A DNA stretch of 64,000 nucleotides from UBA946 sp031550725 (GCA_031550725.1 JAVBOH010000006.1:1-64000), one strand, 5' to 3'. Positions 42,547-52,599 are shown, counted from the first letter of the stretch. The notes: generated from the sequence alone by a model not told the origin. Numbers and translations: made by a program.

Positions 42547-43146
42547 TTATCCTCCCGAATTTTGTAAAACATTATTTGCAAACGCTATAAATTCTTCACG
42601 TTTCATCATTGTGTTTATTATATCAAGCATACCAGTAGTAGTCAAAAGCTCTGGCAGCTGCAACTCTTTTAATATCATTTTTCTTTTTTCAGATGAGTTA
42701 TTTCCTCCTGTTAACCCTAGCTCAAATAAATCAATTCTTGTAACAGGATCAGCATTCATATTGACTTCGGATGCAGTTATTCCTGCTTTTTCAAACGCTT
42801 CAATAAGAAGCTTAATATCAATCCCTTCAACACCAAGCTTCCCTTCTTTTGAAGGTGCTGTCTTTCTTTTCTCCTTACCTAAAATGTCAGGCGAATAGAC
42901 ATTATAAATCCTGCCGTTTTTTATCGAGCCTTTAAGATAATTACGTATTTTAAAGCCTGCTGTATCGGAGTCAGTCAGAATTATTATGCCTGTTTTTTGC
43001 GCATAATACCTTATTATCGCCATTTTTTCTTTATCTTTAAACACCGAGAAACCATTTGTCTGTATAATAACAGCATCTATTATTGATGAAAGCTTGATTT
43101 TATCATACTTTCCCTCAACAATTACAGCCTCATTCAAATGTATCAT
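42547..43146 (-). CDS. Toprim-domain protein, RNase M5-like
   Basis: This 199-residue protein starts with a toprim domain (AVIVEGKYDK near residues 7-16 and ILTDSDTAGFKIRN near 56-69) and has a C-terminal region like the DUF4093 domain of RNase M5 (GIDIKLLIEAFEKAGI). RNase M5 matures 5S rRNA precursors. The tandem with holA and comEC is not the usual ksgA neighbourhood of rnmV, so an RNase M5 paralogue with another substrate is possible. AAGGTG precedes the ATG. Confidence 0.82.
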   Translation of the reverse strand: MIHLNEAVIVEGKYDKIKLSSIIDAVIIQTNGFSVFKDKEKMAIIRYYAQKTGIIILTDSDTAGFKIRNYLKGSIKNGRIYNVYSPDILGKEKRKTAPSKEGKLGVEGIDIKLLIEAFEKAGITASEVNMNADPVTRIDLFELGLTGGNNSSEKRKMILKELQLPELLTTTGMLDIINTMMKREEFIAFANNVLQNSGG

Positions 43147-43168
43147 TCAAAACATCACCTTACATTAA

Positions 43169-44206
43169 TCATTTATGCGAAATCATTTTGATAACAGCTT
43201 CTTCAAGTATGGTTTGATTGCTTGTCTTTAGTGACTTCATCGCAATATCAGCCTCTGTTAAAATCCGCATACACTCACGTAAATGAGTAATTGAAAGCGA
43301 CCTGATATCCTTGAATGCATTCTCGACTCTGAACGAAATATTCTTAGCATACGAAAAATCATTAACAACGTCAACTGCACCTTTTCTTGCACCAAGTGCC
43401 GCCTTTGCACGATACAAATCCATCATGTTGCCTGTTATCGCATACATAATTGGTACAGGTTCGATTTTTTGCTGCATAAGCTCATCAAGAAGTCTGATAG
43501 CAGTATTTTTATCATGCTTAACGATTGCCTTTGCCAAGTCGAATGTTGTGGACTCTAGCTGTTTTGGTGAAAGCATATTTATAATTTCAATTGTTATTTC
43601 ACCGCCATTTGTATATGACAGCAGCTTTTCAATTTCATTTTCAATTATCATTGTGTTGCATCCGCACAAATTTGCAAGATATTCAGCCGCTTGCTTTGAT
43701 ATTCTGTTCTTGCATTTCGCCATAATATCCTTTGAAAGCACCAATGCAGTTTTATATGCAAAATTGCAGACTGTACCGCATTTTGACACAGCATCAATAA
43801 GCTTTTTATTCTTTGCAGTAGGATATTTTTTGCCGTCAGTAACATCCACTGATGTGTTATAAAAAATCAATATGGTTGTGTCAGGTAAGTCATTTACAGC
43901 AGCAATCAATGTGTTTAAGCTATCAGCATTTAACTGTTCGGCGTTTAAATCACAAACAGTACAGCATACATAATCAGCAAACATTGGTATAGCCTCACAA
44001 GCCTCGCAAAGACTGCCAATATCTATATTCTTACCCTCAAAGGTATGCAGATTATATGCCTCATCATCTTTTTTCAAAGCTTTTGAAAGCAATAACTTTG
44101 TAGTTTTTTCAATCTCTGCAATATCCTTGCCATAAAAGTGATAAACCTTTGAAAATTTACCATTCCTTATTGCTGATTTCAAATCTGTTTCATTAACGAG
44201 TGACAC
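43169..44206 (-). CDS. holA: DNA polymerase III delta subunit
   Basis: This 345-residue clamp-loader subunit opens the beta clamp. It has the HolA layout: a N-terminal P-loop-less AAA domain (YHFYGKDIAEIEKT), a conserved lysine-rich middle, and the C-terminal collar with FDLAKAIVKHDKNTAIRLLDEL and LREC/LTEADIAMKS. It starts with GTG at 44206 after AGAGGTGAG. comEC directly precedes it, the classical order in Firmicutes. Confidence 0.93.
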   Translation of the reverse strand: MSLVNETDLKSAIRNGKFSKVYHFYGKDIAEIEKTTKLLLSKALKKDDEAYNLHTFEGKNIDIGSLCEACEAIPMFADYVCCTVCDLNAEQLNADSLNTLIAAVNDLPDTTILIFYNTSVDVTDGKKYPTAKNKKLIDAVSKCGTVCNFAYKTALVLSKDIMAKCKNRISKQAAEYLANLCGCNTMIIENEIEKLLSYTNGGEITIEIINMLSPKQLESTTFDLAKAIVKHDKNTAIRLLDELMQQKIEPVPIMYAITGNMMDLYRAKAALGARKGAVDVVNDFSYAKNISFRVENAFKDIRSLSITHLRECMRILTEADIAMKSLKTSNQTILEEAVIKMISHK

Positions 44207-44220
44207 AAAAACTCACCTCT

Positions 44221-46389
44221 TTATTTTTTATCGTAAACATCAATCCTATAATTATCTGTATCGTATATATTGGAAAAATTATCAGTTTCAAGTTCTATTT
44301 TATCATTCAAAATAATTATGTTATCCGAAACAAAATCATATGATATATTATTCCCCTGATATAAAATTGAAGTATTATAATTGCTCTTGCTATTGTGAAT
44401 ATCATCCTTTGTTCCGTCATAAATCATAAAACCTGTATTTGCAATATCAAGCTCAATATTGTTCTCATAAAAGTACAGTGAATAATTATTCAAATCAACA
44501 CTGCTACCAGAAATTTTATCATATCTTATTACATTTTCAGTGAATTTTTTGCTTGTGTCATAATAATATGAATTTTCTGGAACAAGAACAGATGTGACAT
44601 CAAAAAGTTCAAGAGAGTTTATGTATATAGGCTGTGATGTGAGTGAATCCACATTCAAAATCAACATATCAATTGTATAGATTCCCATTCTGTTGAGATA
44701 TTTTACAACCGAATCAGAACATTTACCGCCTTTATATAAATCAATTACAGATGCAGACTTTTTATCATGAATTATCATAACTGATGCACTTTTTTCTTTC
44801 AGCACCACAATTGATGTCTTGTTGTCTGGAATATATTTATACACCGAAATAACTAGCATTGAAAACGAAAGCATAAATACTGAAAGAATAGTTATTTGTT
44901 TAACATTACGCATAATTATAGCACCTAATACAATAATTATCAGGCAAACAATTATTACATATTTCACAAAATCATACCCAAGCGGAATATATCCAAAACG
45001 TATGCTGCCGATGAATTTTGAAATTATGAGTACAAATTTGCAGCAAATACCGCATATTTTTAACAATGGAAACGCAATAAATGAAACTGCTCCAGTTAGC
45101 GTAACAATAACACCAATTATAAGTATAAATGTGCAAATTGGCATTAATATTAGGTTTGACAAGGGTGAAATAATTGATATTTCATCAAAAAACAAGAATG
45201 AAATTGGGAAAATAACTATTGTTGTGCATATCGAAGAAATAATCAGCTTTATAGTTTTACTTAGCTTAAATTTTTTTACATCACCCTGCATTTCTTCGGG
45301 AATTTCAGGACGTCTGCTTTGAACTGCATCCTCGATTGCTTTTATTATAATCGGTGCGACAACACCTATTCCAAAAACACCACCGACAGACAGTAAAAAT
45401 GATGCATCCCTAACTGCATATGGACATCCGATTGTCAGCAGAATTACAGCTATTCCAAGTGAATTGAGTGTATCGGATTTTCTTTTAAAAAGCTCGGAGC
45501 TATATACAAGAATTATCATTATCGCTGCTCTCATAACGGAATTTGACATCCCTGCAAGCAGAATAAATGCTCCAAGCGGTATCAGCAAAATGAAAAATTT
45601 CAGTTTATTGTTAATCGGAAACCATGATAATATCAGCCAAAAAAACGAACATACCACTGATAAATGCACACCGGAAACAGCCATAATATGACCAATTCCT
45701 GCACGATACATTAGTGTTTTTTCGTTTGACGATATTCCTGATTTATCACCGAAAAGTATTGCTGATGTGACAGATAATTCATCATTTTGCATTACTTTTC
45801 TCATTTCAGAAAAAATATATTCATGATAATTATTAACTATCCTTTGGATAGAAAACGAGTTATCATAAATTAAACTAAAATTTTTCACAGTGCCAATTTG
45901 CAGGTAAATACCCTTTGCTTTATAATAACTTCCTGTGTTGAATTTAAAGCTGTTCTTTATTGTCGCTGCTTTGCCGTCAATTGAAACATAATCACCTATC
46001 CTGCAGTTTGTACTGTCAGAAAAAAATATTACAGTTGCATTCATGGTATTATCAATTTTACCCTTGACTGTATACGATGTATTATCACCATTGTAATCGG
46101 AATATGATACTATTCTGCCATCAATATGAACATCCTTACAGTCATAACATATCACATTTTTCATGACACTCAAGTCAAACAATGAATAAAACATTGCTCC
46201 AACTGTAAAGCTTATGACACATACACATATGCCAAGTTTCTTTTTATGACCATGTATAATTAGATAGCTAACTGTGATAACAAACAGCGTAATTCCAATG
46301 AAAAAGCATACTTTTGAACTTAAAAATAATGATGCGGAAAACAGCCCCAAAAGATATGAAAATCCTATTTTGGCCATTTTACGCACCAT
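44221..46389 (-). CDS. comEC: ComEC/Rec2 DNA-uptake channel, with degenerate beta-lactamase domain
   Basis: This 722-residue protein has N-terminal helices with an OB-like DUF4131 domain (about 45-175), the competence domain (GIGHIMAVSGVHLSVVCSFF near 225, LSVGGVFGIGVV near 330) and about ten helices. It forms the channel for single-stranded DNA in transformation. The C-terminal beta-lactamase-like domain (about 530-720) lacks the HxHxDH metal ligands: the expected site reads DMLILNVDSLTSQ. It may therefore have no nuclease function. GGAGG lies eight bases before the ATG at 46389. Confidence 0.9.
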   Translation of the reverse strand: MVRKMAKIGFSYLLGLFSASLFLSSKVCFFIGITLFVITVSYLIIHGHKKKLGICVCVISFTVGAMFYSLFDLSVMKNVICYDCKDVHIDGRIVSYSDYNGDNTSYTVKGKIDNTMNATVIFFSDSTNCRIGDYVSIDGKAATIKNSFKFNTGSYYKAKGIYLQIGTVKNFSLIYDNSFSIQRIVNNYHEYIFSEMRKVMQNDELSVTSAILFGDKSGISSNEKTLMYRAGIGHIMAVSGVHLSVVCSFFWLILSWFPINNKLKFFILLIPLGAFILLAGMSNSVMRAAIMIILVYSSELFKRKSDTLNSLGIAVILLTIGCPYAVRDASFLLSVGGVFGIGVVAPIIIKAIEDAVQSRRPEIPEEMQGDVKKFKLSKTIKLIISSICTTIVIFPISFLFFDEISIISPLSNLILMPICTFILIIGVIVTLTGAVSFIAFPLLKICGICCKFVLIISKFIGSIRFGYIPLGYDFVKYVIIVCLIIIVLGAIIMRNVKQITILSVFMLSFSMLVISVYKYIPDNKTSIVVLKEKSASVMIIHDKKSASVIDLYKGGKCSDSVVKYLNRMGIYTIDMLILNVDSLTSQPIYINSLELFDVTSVLVPENSYYYDTSKKFTENVIRYDKISGSSVDLNNYSLYFYENNIELDIANTGFMIYDGTKDDIHNSKSNYNTSILYQGNNISYDFVSDNIIILNDKIELETDNFSNIYDTDNYRIDVYDKK

Positions 46390-46429
46390 TTTAATTACCT
46401 CCAAAGGCTATATCAGTATCTAATACTTC

Positions 46430-46771
46430 TTAGCACATCTTTAAATCAAGCTTACTGCCACCGATAAGGTGAAAGTGCAAATGCTTTACAGTCTGTCCGC
46501 CATTTTCACCGATATTTGTAACAACTCTAAAGCCGTCCTCAGCAATACCTTTTTCCTTAGCAATCTTAGCAATAACCTCATATATATGTGCAACAACAGC
46601 AGAATTTTCTTGGGTTATCATAGCTGCTGAATTAATATGCTGCTTTGGTATCACAAGTACATGAACAGGTGCGGCAGGACTAATATCATTAAATGCATAC
46701 ACAGTATCGTCCTCATAAACTTTTGTACTTGGAATTTCACCAGCGATTATTTTGCAAAATAAACAATCCAT
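46430..46771 (-). CDS. HIT-family (HinT-like) nucleotide hydrolase
   Basis: This 113-residue protein has the complete HIT motif HLHFHLIGG near residues 97-105, the N-terminal CLFCKIIAGEIPSTKVYEDD zinc-type segment and FNDISPAAPVHVLVIPKQH. HinT enzymes hydrolyse AMP-N-acyl phosphates, including lysyl-AMP by-products, consistent with the adjacent alaS. GGAG lies before the ATG, 12 bases after the alaS stop codon. Confidence 0.95.
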   Translation of the reverse strand: MDCLFCKIIAGEIPSTKVYEDDTVYAFNDISPAAPVHVLVIPKQHINSAAMITQENSAVVAHIYEVIAKIAKEKGIAEDGFRVVTNIGENGGQTVKHLHFHLIGGSKLDLKMC

Positions 46772-46783
46772 TTGTGTTTCTCC

Positions 46784-49420
46784 TTACTTTACAAATTCAC
46801 CAACAATATTGTTTAATTCAAGTATAGCATCATCAATCTTGTGCTTGTCACCAACACCAGCCATTGCACTGTCAGGACGTCCGCCGCCCTTACCGCCTGT
46901 GATTGCAGAAACCTTCTGTACAATCTTTCCTGCATGAGCACCGCTAGCAACTGCATCCTTACCGCATACGCAAAGGATTGAATCACTTTCGCCACCCATT
47001 GTGCAAAGTACAGCAACAATATCAGGAGCTTTATCCTTAATCTTGTCACCCATTGCACGAAGAATGTCAGGAGTTACATTTGCAAATATTGCGGATACAA
47101 CCTTAGCACTTCCAACAGTAACAGCATTATCAAAAATACCGTTAATCTGGCTGTCAGCAAGCTTTCCGTTAAGTTCAGTAACTTCTTTTTCAAGAGCCTT
47201 CATTTCAGCAGCAACTACATTACAGCGAGCAACCAATTCGTTTGGATTTGGTGCTTTAATAATCTGTGCAGACTTAGTTAAAGTGTCCTTATAACCATCA
47301 ATAAGTGCAAGTACACCATTACCAGTTACACCCTCAATACGTCTTATACCAGCAGCAACAGAGTTTTCAGAAACTATCTTGAACAGACCAATCTTTGATG
47401 TATTATCAATATGAGTACCGCCGCAGAATTCAGCAGAAGTACCATCAACATTTACAACACGAACAACATCTCCATACTTCTCACCGAACAATGCCATAGC
47501 ACCAATTTTCTTAGCCTCATCGATAGGCATTTCAGTCATAGTTACAGGAATTGCGTTCAAAATGTCAGCATTAACAATATTTTCAATTTCCTTTAGCTCT
47601 GCTGTTGTAACAGCCTCAAAATGAGCAAAGTCAAAACGTACTCTTTCGCTGTCAACAAGCTGTCCTGCCTGATGAACATGGTCACCCAAAACCTTACGTA
47701 ATGCAGCCTGCAATAAATGTGCAGTAGTATGATTTCTCATGATAGAAAGTCTGCGAGCCTTATCTACCTTAGCAGTAATAATATCGCCAACAGATACAGC
47801 ACCCTGCGCAGTACCAATGTGGAGAAAATGTCCAGAGCCTATTTTTCTAGTATCAGTAACTTCAAATTCAGTAGTATCGCCAGTGATTATACCAGTATCA
47901 CCAACCTGTCCACCGCTTTCAGCATAGAAACAAGTCTTGTCAAGGATAATTACAGCTTCATCGCCATCATTAACCATGTCAGCCTTTTGTCCTTCAACAT
48001 AAATAGCTACAACCTTAGCAGCCTGCTCAAATTCGGTATATCCTGTAAACTCAGTAGCAGCAGCATCTAAATCACTCATGCTGTCCTCATCCCAAGATGA
48101 GCCAACCTTGTTAAGTCTGTCCTCACGAGCAGTTTTCTTCTGAATGTCAAGACATTCATTAAAACGAACAGTATCAACAGTAATTCCCTTTTCTTCAGCA
48201 ATTTCCATTGTCAAGTCAATTGGGAAACCGTAAGTATCACTTAATAAGAACGCATCATCACCAGATAGAACAGTCTTTCCATCAGCAATCAAGCTATCAA
48301 GCTTGCTTGTGAGGATTTCCATGCCCTTATCGATAGTCTTTGCAAAAGCTTCTTCTTCATTTTTAATAAGCTTTTTGATATATTCCTGCTTTTCAGCAAG
48401 TTCAGGATATGCAGACTGGTTTTCCTTAATAACTGTATCAACAACTTCAAAAAGGAAAGGTCTTGTTATACCTAAAAGTCTGCCGTGACGTGCAGCACGT
48501 CTTAGTAAACGACGAAGAACATAGCCACGTCCCCCGTTTGAACCTGTAACACCGTCGCCAACCATGAAAGTTGTGCTTCTGATATGGTCAGTGATTACAC
48601 GAAGTGAAACGTCAGTCTTGTCATTTGTTTTGTATGTTACTCCAGCAATTTCACTGATATGTTTCATAATATTCTGAACAGTATCAACCTCGAAAAGATT
48701 ATCAACACCCTGCATAACGCAAGCAAGTCTTTCAAGTCCCATACCAGTATCAATATTTTTCTTTGCAAGCGGCTCATAATTATTGTTGCCATCGCTGTTG
48801 AACTGTGTAAATACCAAGTTCCAAACTTCAACAAAACGGTCACATTCGCAGCCAACCTTACAGTCAGGCGAGCCACAGCCCTTTTCATCGCCACGGTCAA
48901 AATAAATCTCGGAACAAGGACCGCAAGGACCGCTGCCGTGCTCCCAGAAGTTATCTTCCTTGCCCATCCTCACCATGTGGTCAGGTGCAACTCCACGCTT
49001 CCCAGTCCATATATCATAAGCTTCATCATCATCCTGATAAACGGAAACATAAAGAAGCTCCTTTGGCATTTTGCAAACTTCAGTAAAAAATTCCCATGCC
49101 CATGTTGTAGCATCCTCTTTAAAGTAATCACCAAAAGAGAAGTTACCAAGCATTTCAAAGTAAGTACCATGACGTGCAGTCTTGCCAACACGCTCAATAT
49201 CAGGTGTGCGGATACATTTCTGGCATGATGTACATCTTACATTTGGAGGAGTTTCCTGTCCTGTAAAGAATTTTTTTAGTGGTGCCATACCGCTGTTAAT
49301 AAGCAATAAACTATTATCCCCATGAGGAATAAGAGATGCGCTATTAAGTCTTGTATGATTTTTGCTCTCAAAGAAAGATAAATACATCTCTCTTAATTCA
49401 TTTAAGCCTGTCCATTCCAT
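46784..49420 (-). CDS. alaS: Alanyl-tRNA synthetase
   Basis: AlaS charges tRNA-Ala. The 878-residue protein has the class II catalytic core (FFESKNHTRLNSASLIPHGD, FSFGDYFKEDATTWAWEF), the editing domain with RNHTTAHLLQAALRK near 553 and the zinc-binding FCGGTHIDN near 655, and a C-Ala domain with GKGGGRPDSAMAG at the end. Full length. The ATG is preceded by GGAG. No T-box leader is seen upstream; it follows yebC by 22 bases. Confidence 0.98.
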   Translation of the reverse strand: MEWTGLNELREMYLSFFESKNHTRLNSASLIPHGDNSLLLINSGMAPLKKFFTGQETPPNVRCTSCQKCIRTPDIERVGKTARHGTYFEMLGNFSFGDYFKEDATTWAWEFFTEVCKMPKELLYVSVYQDDDEAYDIWTGKRGVAPDHMVRMGKEDNFWEHGSGPCGPCSEIYFDRGDEKGCGSPDCKVGCECDRFVEVWNLVFTQFNSDGNNNYEPLAKKNIDTGMGLERLACVMQGVDNLFEVDTVQNIMKHISEIAGVTYKTNDKTDVSLRVITDHIRSTTFMVGDGVTGSNGGRGYVLRRLLRRAARHGRLLGITRPFLFEVVDTVIKENQSAYPELAEKQEYIKKLIKNEEEAFAKTIDKGMEILTSKLDSLIADGKTVLSGDDAFLLSDTYGFPIDLTMEIAEEKGITVDTVRFNECLDIQKKTAREDRLNKVGSSWDEDSMSDLDAAATEFTGYTEFEQAAKVVAIYVEGQKADMVNDGDEAVIILDKTCFYAESGGQVGDTGIITGDTTEFEVTDTRKIGSGHFLHIGTAQGAVSVGDIITAKVDKARRLSIMRNHTTAHLLQAALRKVLGDHVHQAGQLVDSERVRFDFAHFEAVTTAELKEIENIVNADILNAIPVTMTEMPIDEAKKIGAMALFGEKYGDVVRVVNVDGTSAEFCGGTHIDNTSKIGLFKIVSENSVAAGIRRIEGVTGNGVLALIDGYKDTLTKSAQIIKAPNPNELVARCNVVAAEMKALEKEVTELNGKLADSQINGIFDNAVTVGSAKVVSAIFANVTPDILRAMGDKIKDKAPDIVAVLCTMGGESDSILCVCGKDAVASGAHAGKIVQKVSAITGGKGGGRPDSAMAGVGDKHKIDDAILELNNIVGEFVK

Positions 49421-49442
49421 TTTATATGCTCCATTCGTTTAA

Positions 49443-50183
49443 TTATTCATCATCATCTTCAGGCATATCCCAGTTATGATATACCTTCTGAACATCGTCA
49501 TTATCTTCAAGATGCTCAAGCAATAGATTCATTTTCTTTATAGAATCCTCGTCAGTAAGTTCAGTATAAGTCGCAGGAATCATATCAGCTTCGGCAGATA
49601 TAACCTTATACCCCTTTGCCTCAAGTCCCTCACGAATTGCATTAACATCATTAGGCTCTGTTTCGATTTCAACATAATCAGCGTTGATATTATAATCAGA
49701 TGCACCTAAATCAAATACATCCTCCATAACCTTATCTTCATCAAGACCTGTATTTTCAAGCACAATAATACCCTTACTTGAGAACATGAAAGATACACAA
49801 CCAGTAGTACCCAAATTACCGCCAAATTTATCAAAATAATGACGCACATCGCCAGCAGTACGATTTTTATTATCAGTCAGGGTTTCAACGATAACAGCAA
49901 CACCGCATGGTCCATAACCCTCGTAAACATTGGCTTCATAGGTAGTCTTATCACCGCCGCCGGCAGCTTTTTTGATAACTCTTTCGATATTATCGTTAGG
50001 AACATTATTCGACTTTGCCTTTGCAATAAGCTCACGCAGCTTAGAATTGCTGTTAGGGTCAGCACCGCTTTCCTTTACGCATACCATAATTTCACGGCCG
50101 ATTTTAGTAAAAACCTTAGCTCTTGCTCCATCGGTAGCCTCTTTTTTTCTTTTAATAGTACTCCATTTAGAATGTCCTGACAT
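49443..50183 (-). CDS. YebC/PmpR family DNA-binding protein
   Basis: The 246-residue protein has the YebC start SGHSKWSTIKRKKEATDGAR, the NVPNDNIERVIKKAAGG region and GYGPCGVAVIVETLTDN. Members act as transcriptional regulators, and some help ribosomes translate proline-rich stretches. AAGGAG precedes the ATG. It lies in the mrnC-yebC-alaS run. Confidence 0.96.
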   Translation of the reverse strand: MSGHSKWSTIKRKKEATDGARAKVFTKIGREIMVCVKESGADPNSNSKLRELIAKAKSNNVPNDNIERVIKKAAGGGDKTTYEANVYEGYGPCGVAVIVETLTDNKNRTAGDVRHYFDKFGGNLGTTGCVSFMFSSKGIIVLENTGLDEDKVMEDVFDLGASDYNINADYVEIETEPNDVNAIREGLEAKGYKVISAEADMIPATYTELTDEDSIKKMNLLLEHLEDNDDVQKVYHNWDMPEDDDE

Positions 50184-50230
50184 TGTAAATATCTCTCCTT
50201 AATAAAAAAATCAAAGTATCACTTAGAAAA

Positions 50231-50626
50231 TTAAACTTCTGTATTTGCCCATATATATTCAAAAATTTCTCTTATTCTTTCGGTATTTTCAAGTAAATAT
50301 AAATATCCGAAAAGTGTTTCAAGAGATGTGGCTCGTCTGTATTCAACAGGGTTTGAACTTTTCGGCACGGTATTTGAAGTAGCATTCCTGCCACGTTTCA
50401 TCATTGCTATTTCATCTTCAGTAAGCATAGGTGTTATAACATCAACAGCAACAGACTGATATGCCGCTCGTACCCTTGAAACCGCTTCTTTATGTAGTTT
50501 TCCGACAGGCATATTAGCTGTCAGAACTAATTTTTCTCTTACAAGCTGTTCATAAACAGCATCACCCATAAAAGCTAAAGTCAGCGGACTATATTGATTT
50601 ACGTCCCTTTTTTCCAGTTGAAACAC
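50231..50626 (-). CDS. mrnC: Mini-ribonuclease III
   Basis: MrnC trims 23S rRNA precursors in Firmicutes. The 131-residue protein is an RNase III catalytic domain with no double-stranded RNA-binding domain. It has LAFMGDAVYEQLVRE near residue 17 (catalytic Asp), KLHKEAVSRVRA, EDEIAMMKRGRNA and the C-terminal ATSLETLFGYLYL with the second acidic residue. It starts with GTG directly after the GNAT stop codon (TAGGTG), so translation is likely coupled. Confidence 0.93.
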   Translation of the reverse strand: MFQLEKRDVNQYSPLTLAFMGDAVYEQLVREKLVLTANMPVGKLHKEAVSRVRAAYQSVAVDVITPMLTEDEIAMMKRGRNATSNTVPKSSNPVEYRRATSLETLFGYLYLLENTERIREIFEYIWANTEV

Positions 50627-51136
50627 CTACCTTGTTAATGCATAAATACAACTGTCATGAAACTCGCCATATTTATATACATTCTTCTTTAAAATACCCT
50701 CTAAGCAGTAGCCTGCTTTTTCTAAAGCACGCCTTGAGCCAATATTATCTACAAACGGCTCTGCAACTATCCTTACAACATCAAGTTTATCAAATGCCAT
50801 ATCTGATATCTGCATAATCGCATTTGTAATGATACCATTCCCCCAATACTGCTCGCCAAGAAAATATCCCAGTTCACATGATTTTGAATAAACATCATCA
50901 CGTTTATATGCAGCGATACTACCTGCAATGTTATCATCAACTACAATTGCCACCGCAAGAGTATTACTTATATCTGCATTAATAAAATCTCGTATAAGCC
51001 ATTCGGCAGTCACTGTATTAAACGGATTAGGAAAAGTATCACGCATATTTTGAGCAATATTTTTATTATTTGCAAGCCGTGCAAAATCATTCGCATATTC
51101 CATTTTCCACGGCAATAATTCTAGCTTAGTATACAT
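50627..51136 (-). CDS. GNAT-family N-acetyltransferase (RimJ/RimL-like)
   Basis: This 169-residue protein has the GNAT fold of the ribosomal-protein acetyltransferase type: LELLPWKMEYANDFARLANN, then GYFLGEQYWGNGIITNAI near residue 84 as the acetyl-CoA loop, then EPFVDNIGSRRALEKAGY and LEGILKKNVYKYGEFHDS. The substrate is not known. The ATG at 51136 overlaps the obg stop codon by 11 bases. A longer reading from 51181 lies fully inside obg and is rejected. Confidence 0.88.
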   Translation of the reverse strand: MYTKLELLPWKMEYANDFARLANNKNIAQNMRDTFPNPFNTVTAEWLIRDFINADISNTLAVAIVVDDNIAGSIAAYKRDDVYSKSCELGYFLGEQYWGNGIITNAIMQISDMAFDKLDVVRIVAEPFVDNIGSRRALEKAGYCLEGILKKNVYKYGEFHDSCIYALTR

Positions 51137-52406
51137 AATCAAATTCGAAACCGAAGATATTAACTGTATCGCCTTCTTCAATCTTCATCTGCTCTAACTT
51201 ATCAATAATACCGCTGTTTCTAAGCACTCTCTGGAAATACTGCAATGATGAATAATCATCCATATCAACAGTACGCATGATATGTTCAAGCCATTCAGCC
51301 TCAACATAATAAACTCCATCATCACCAACAGTAATATTAAACTTCTGGTCGTTTCCAATCTTTTCATCAAGTTCCTGAGGAGTAAGTGGCTGCACCTCAT
51401 ATTCCTTTACAGGCGGCAGCTTATCAAGCTCGGACGCAACTGCACCAATAAGTTCCTTTGTACCCTGCGTTGTAGCAGCAGAAATTTGGAAGAATCCATA
51501 TCCTTTATCCAAGATAAACTTCTTGAACTCCTCAATTTGTTCAGGAGTAGCCATATCACATTTATTAGCAGCCACAATCTGCGGACGCATAGCTAAGTCC
51601 TCACTGAAATTAGCAAGCTCTTTATTTATTATATCAAAATCAGCTTTAGGGTCACGTCCCTCCGAACCTGATACATCAACAATATGAACAATCAATCGGC
51701 ATCTTTCAACATGACGCAAAAACTCATGTCCAAGACCTGTTCCATCACTAGCACCCTCGATTAAACCAGGGATATCAGCCATTACAAATGACTTACCCTC
51801 TTCAATTTGAACAACACCCAAAACAGGAGTAAGTGTAGTAAAATGATAATTCGCAATCTTAGGTTTAGCAGCAGAAACAACAGAAATAAGCGTTGACTTA
51901 CCAACGTTAGGGAAACCAACTAATCCAACATCCGCAATAAGCTTAAGTTCAAGTGTAACCTCATATTCCTCTCCTAAAAAGCCAGGTTTAGCAAACTTTG
52001 GTATCTGACGAGTAGGAGTAGCAAAATGCTGATTACCCTTACCACCCTTGCCTCCCACAGCGATAACTTTGGGCTCACTAGATGACATATCAGCCATAAT
52101 TCTGCCAGTATTAGCATCACGAACAACAGTACCTCTAGGTACTTTTATTATAAGGTCAGGAGCATTTTTACCTGAACAGTTTCTTCTTGAACCATTTTGC
52201 CCTTTTTCAGCAAAATATTTTCTCTTGTAGCGGAAGTCAATAAGCGTTGAAAAGTTGTCATCAACAACGAAAACAACATCTCCGCCCTTACCGCCGTCAC
52301 CGCCGTCAGGACCGCCGTTAGCAACATATTTTTCACGATGAAACGAAACAGCACCATCGCCGCCGTCACCTGAACGTATTACTATTTTCGCTTTATCTAT
52401 GAACAT
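51126..52406 (-). CDS. obg: Obg/CgtA GTPase
   Basis: Obg is a GTPase in 50S assembly and stress signalling. The 426-residue protein has the Gly-rich Obg N-terminal domain (about 1-157, GGDGGDGAVSF and GPDGGDGGKGG), a G domain with GFPNVGKSTLIS near 166, DIPGLIEGA near 213 and NKCD, and a C-terminal OCT domain (about 345-426). It follows the 81-residue Cys-rich gene and the L21-L27 pair. AAGG lies before the ATG. Confidence 0.97.
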   Translation of the reverse strand: MFIDKAKIVIRSGDGGDGAVSFHREKYVANGGPDGGDGGKGGDVVFVVDDNFSTLIDFRYKRKYFAEKGQNGSRRNCSGKNAPDLIIKVPRGTVVRDANTGRIMADMSSSEPKVIAVGGKGGKGNQHFATPTRQIPKFAKPGFLGEEYEVTLELKLIADVGLVGFPNVGKSTLISVVSAAKPKIANYHFTTLTPVLGVVQIEEGKSFVMADIPGLIEGASDGTGLGHEFLRHVERCRLIVHIVDVSGSEGRDPKADFDIINKELANFSEDLAMRPQIVAANKCDMATPEQIEEFKKFILDKGYGFFQISAATTQGTKELIGAVASELDKLPPVKEYEVQPLTPQELDEKIGNDQKFNITVGDDGVYYVEAEWLEHIMRTVDMDDYSSLQYFQRVLRNSGIIDKLEQMKIEEGDTVNIFGFEFDYVY

Positions 52407-52542
52407 AAAAAAACCTTAACCTTTCTAAAAAAGAACATCTGCCTATCAAAATGAAAATTCAATGCATATTATATGCAAAATTCAACTAAATAAACTATAA
52501 ATGCATACATAATTACATATTCCGTTCCAAAACATACATTTT

Positions 52543-52571
52543 ATTATACCATATATTAATGTATTTTTCAA
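52543..52571 (-). promoter_or_regulatory. Promoter of the obg operon
   Basis: TTGAAA (52566-52571), a 17-base spacer and TATAAT (52543-52548) on the minus strand, about 137 bases before the obg start codon. The leader contains a TGCATATAATATGCA palindrome but no recognised riboswitch. Confidence 0.7.
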
Positions 52572-52599
52572 TACTTAATTGCAATTTTATCGAACAAAA

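Noticed and set aside
48659..49228. 189-residue plus-strand reading frame
   Set aside because: Fully antisense to the catalytic domain of alaS.
49421..49442. T-box leader for alaS
   Set aside because: Only 22 bases separate alaS from yebC; no specifier stem or terminator is possible there.
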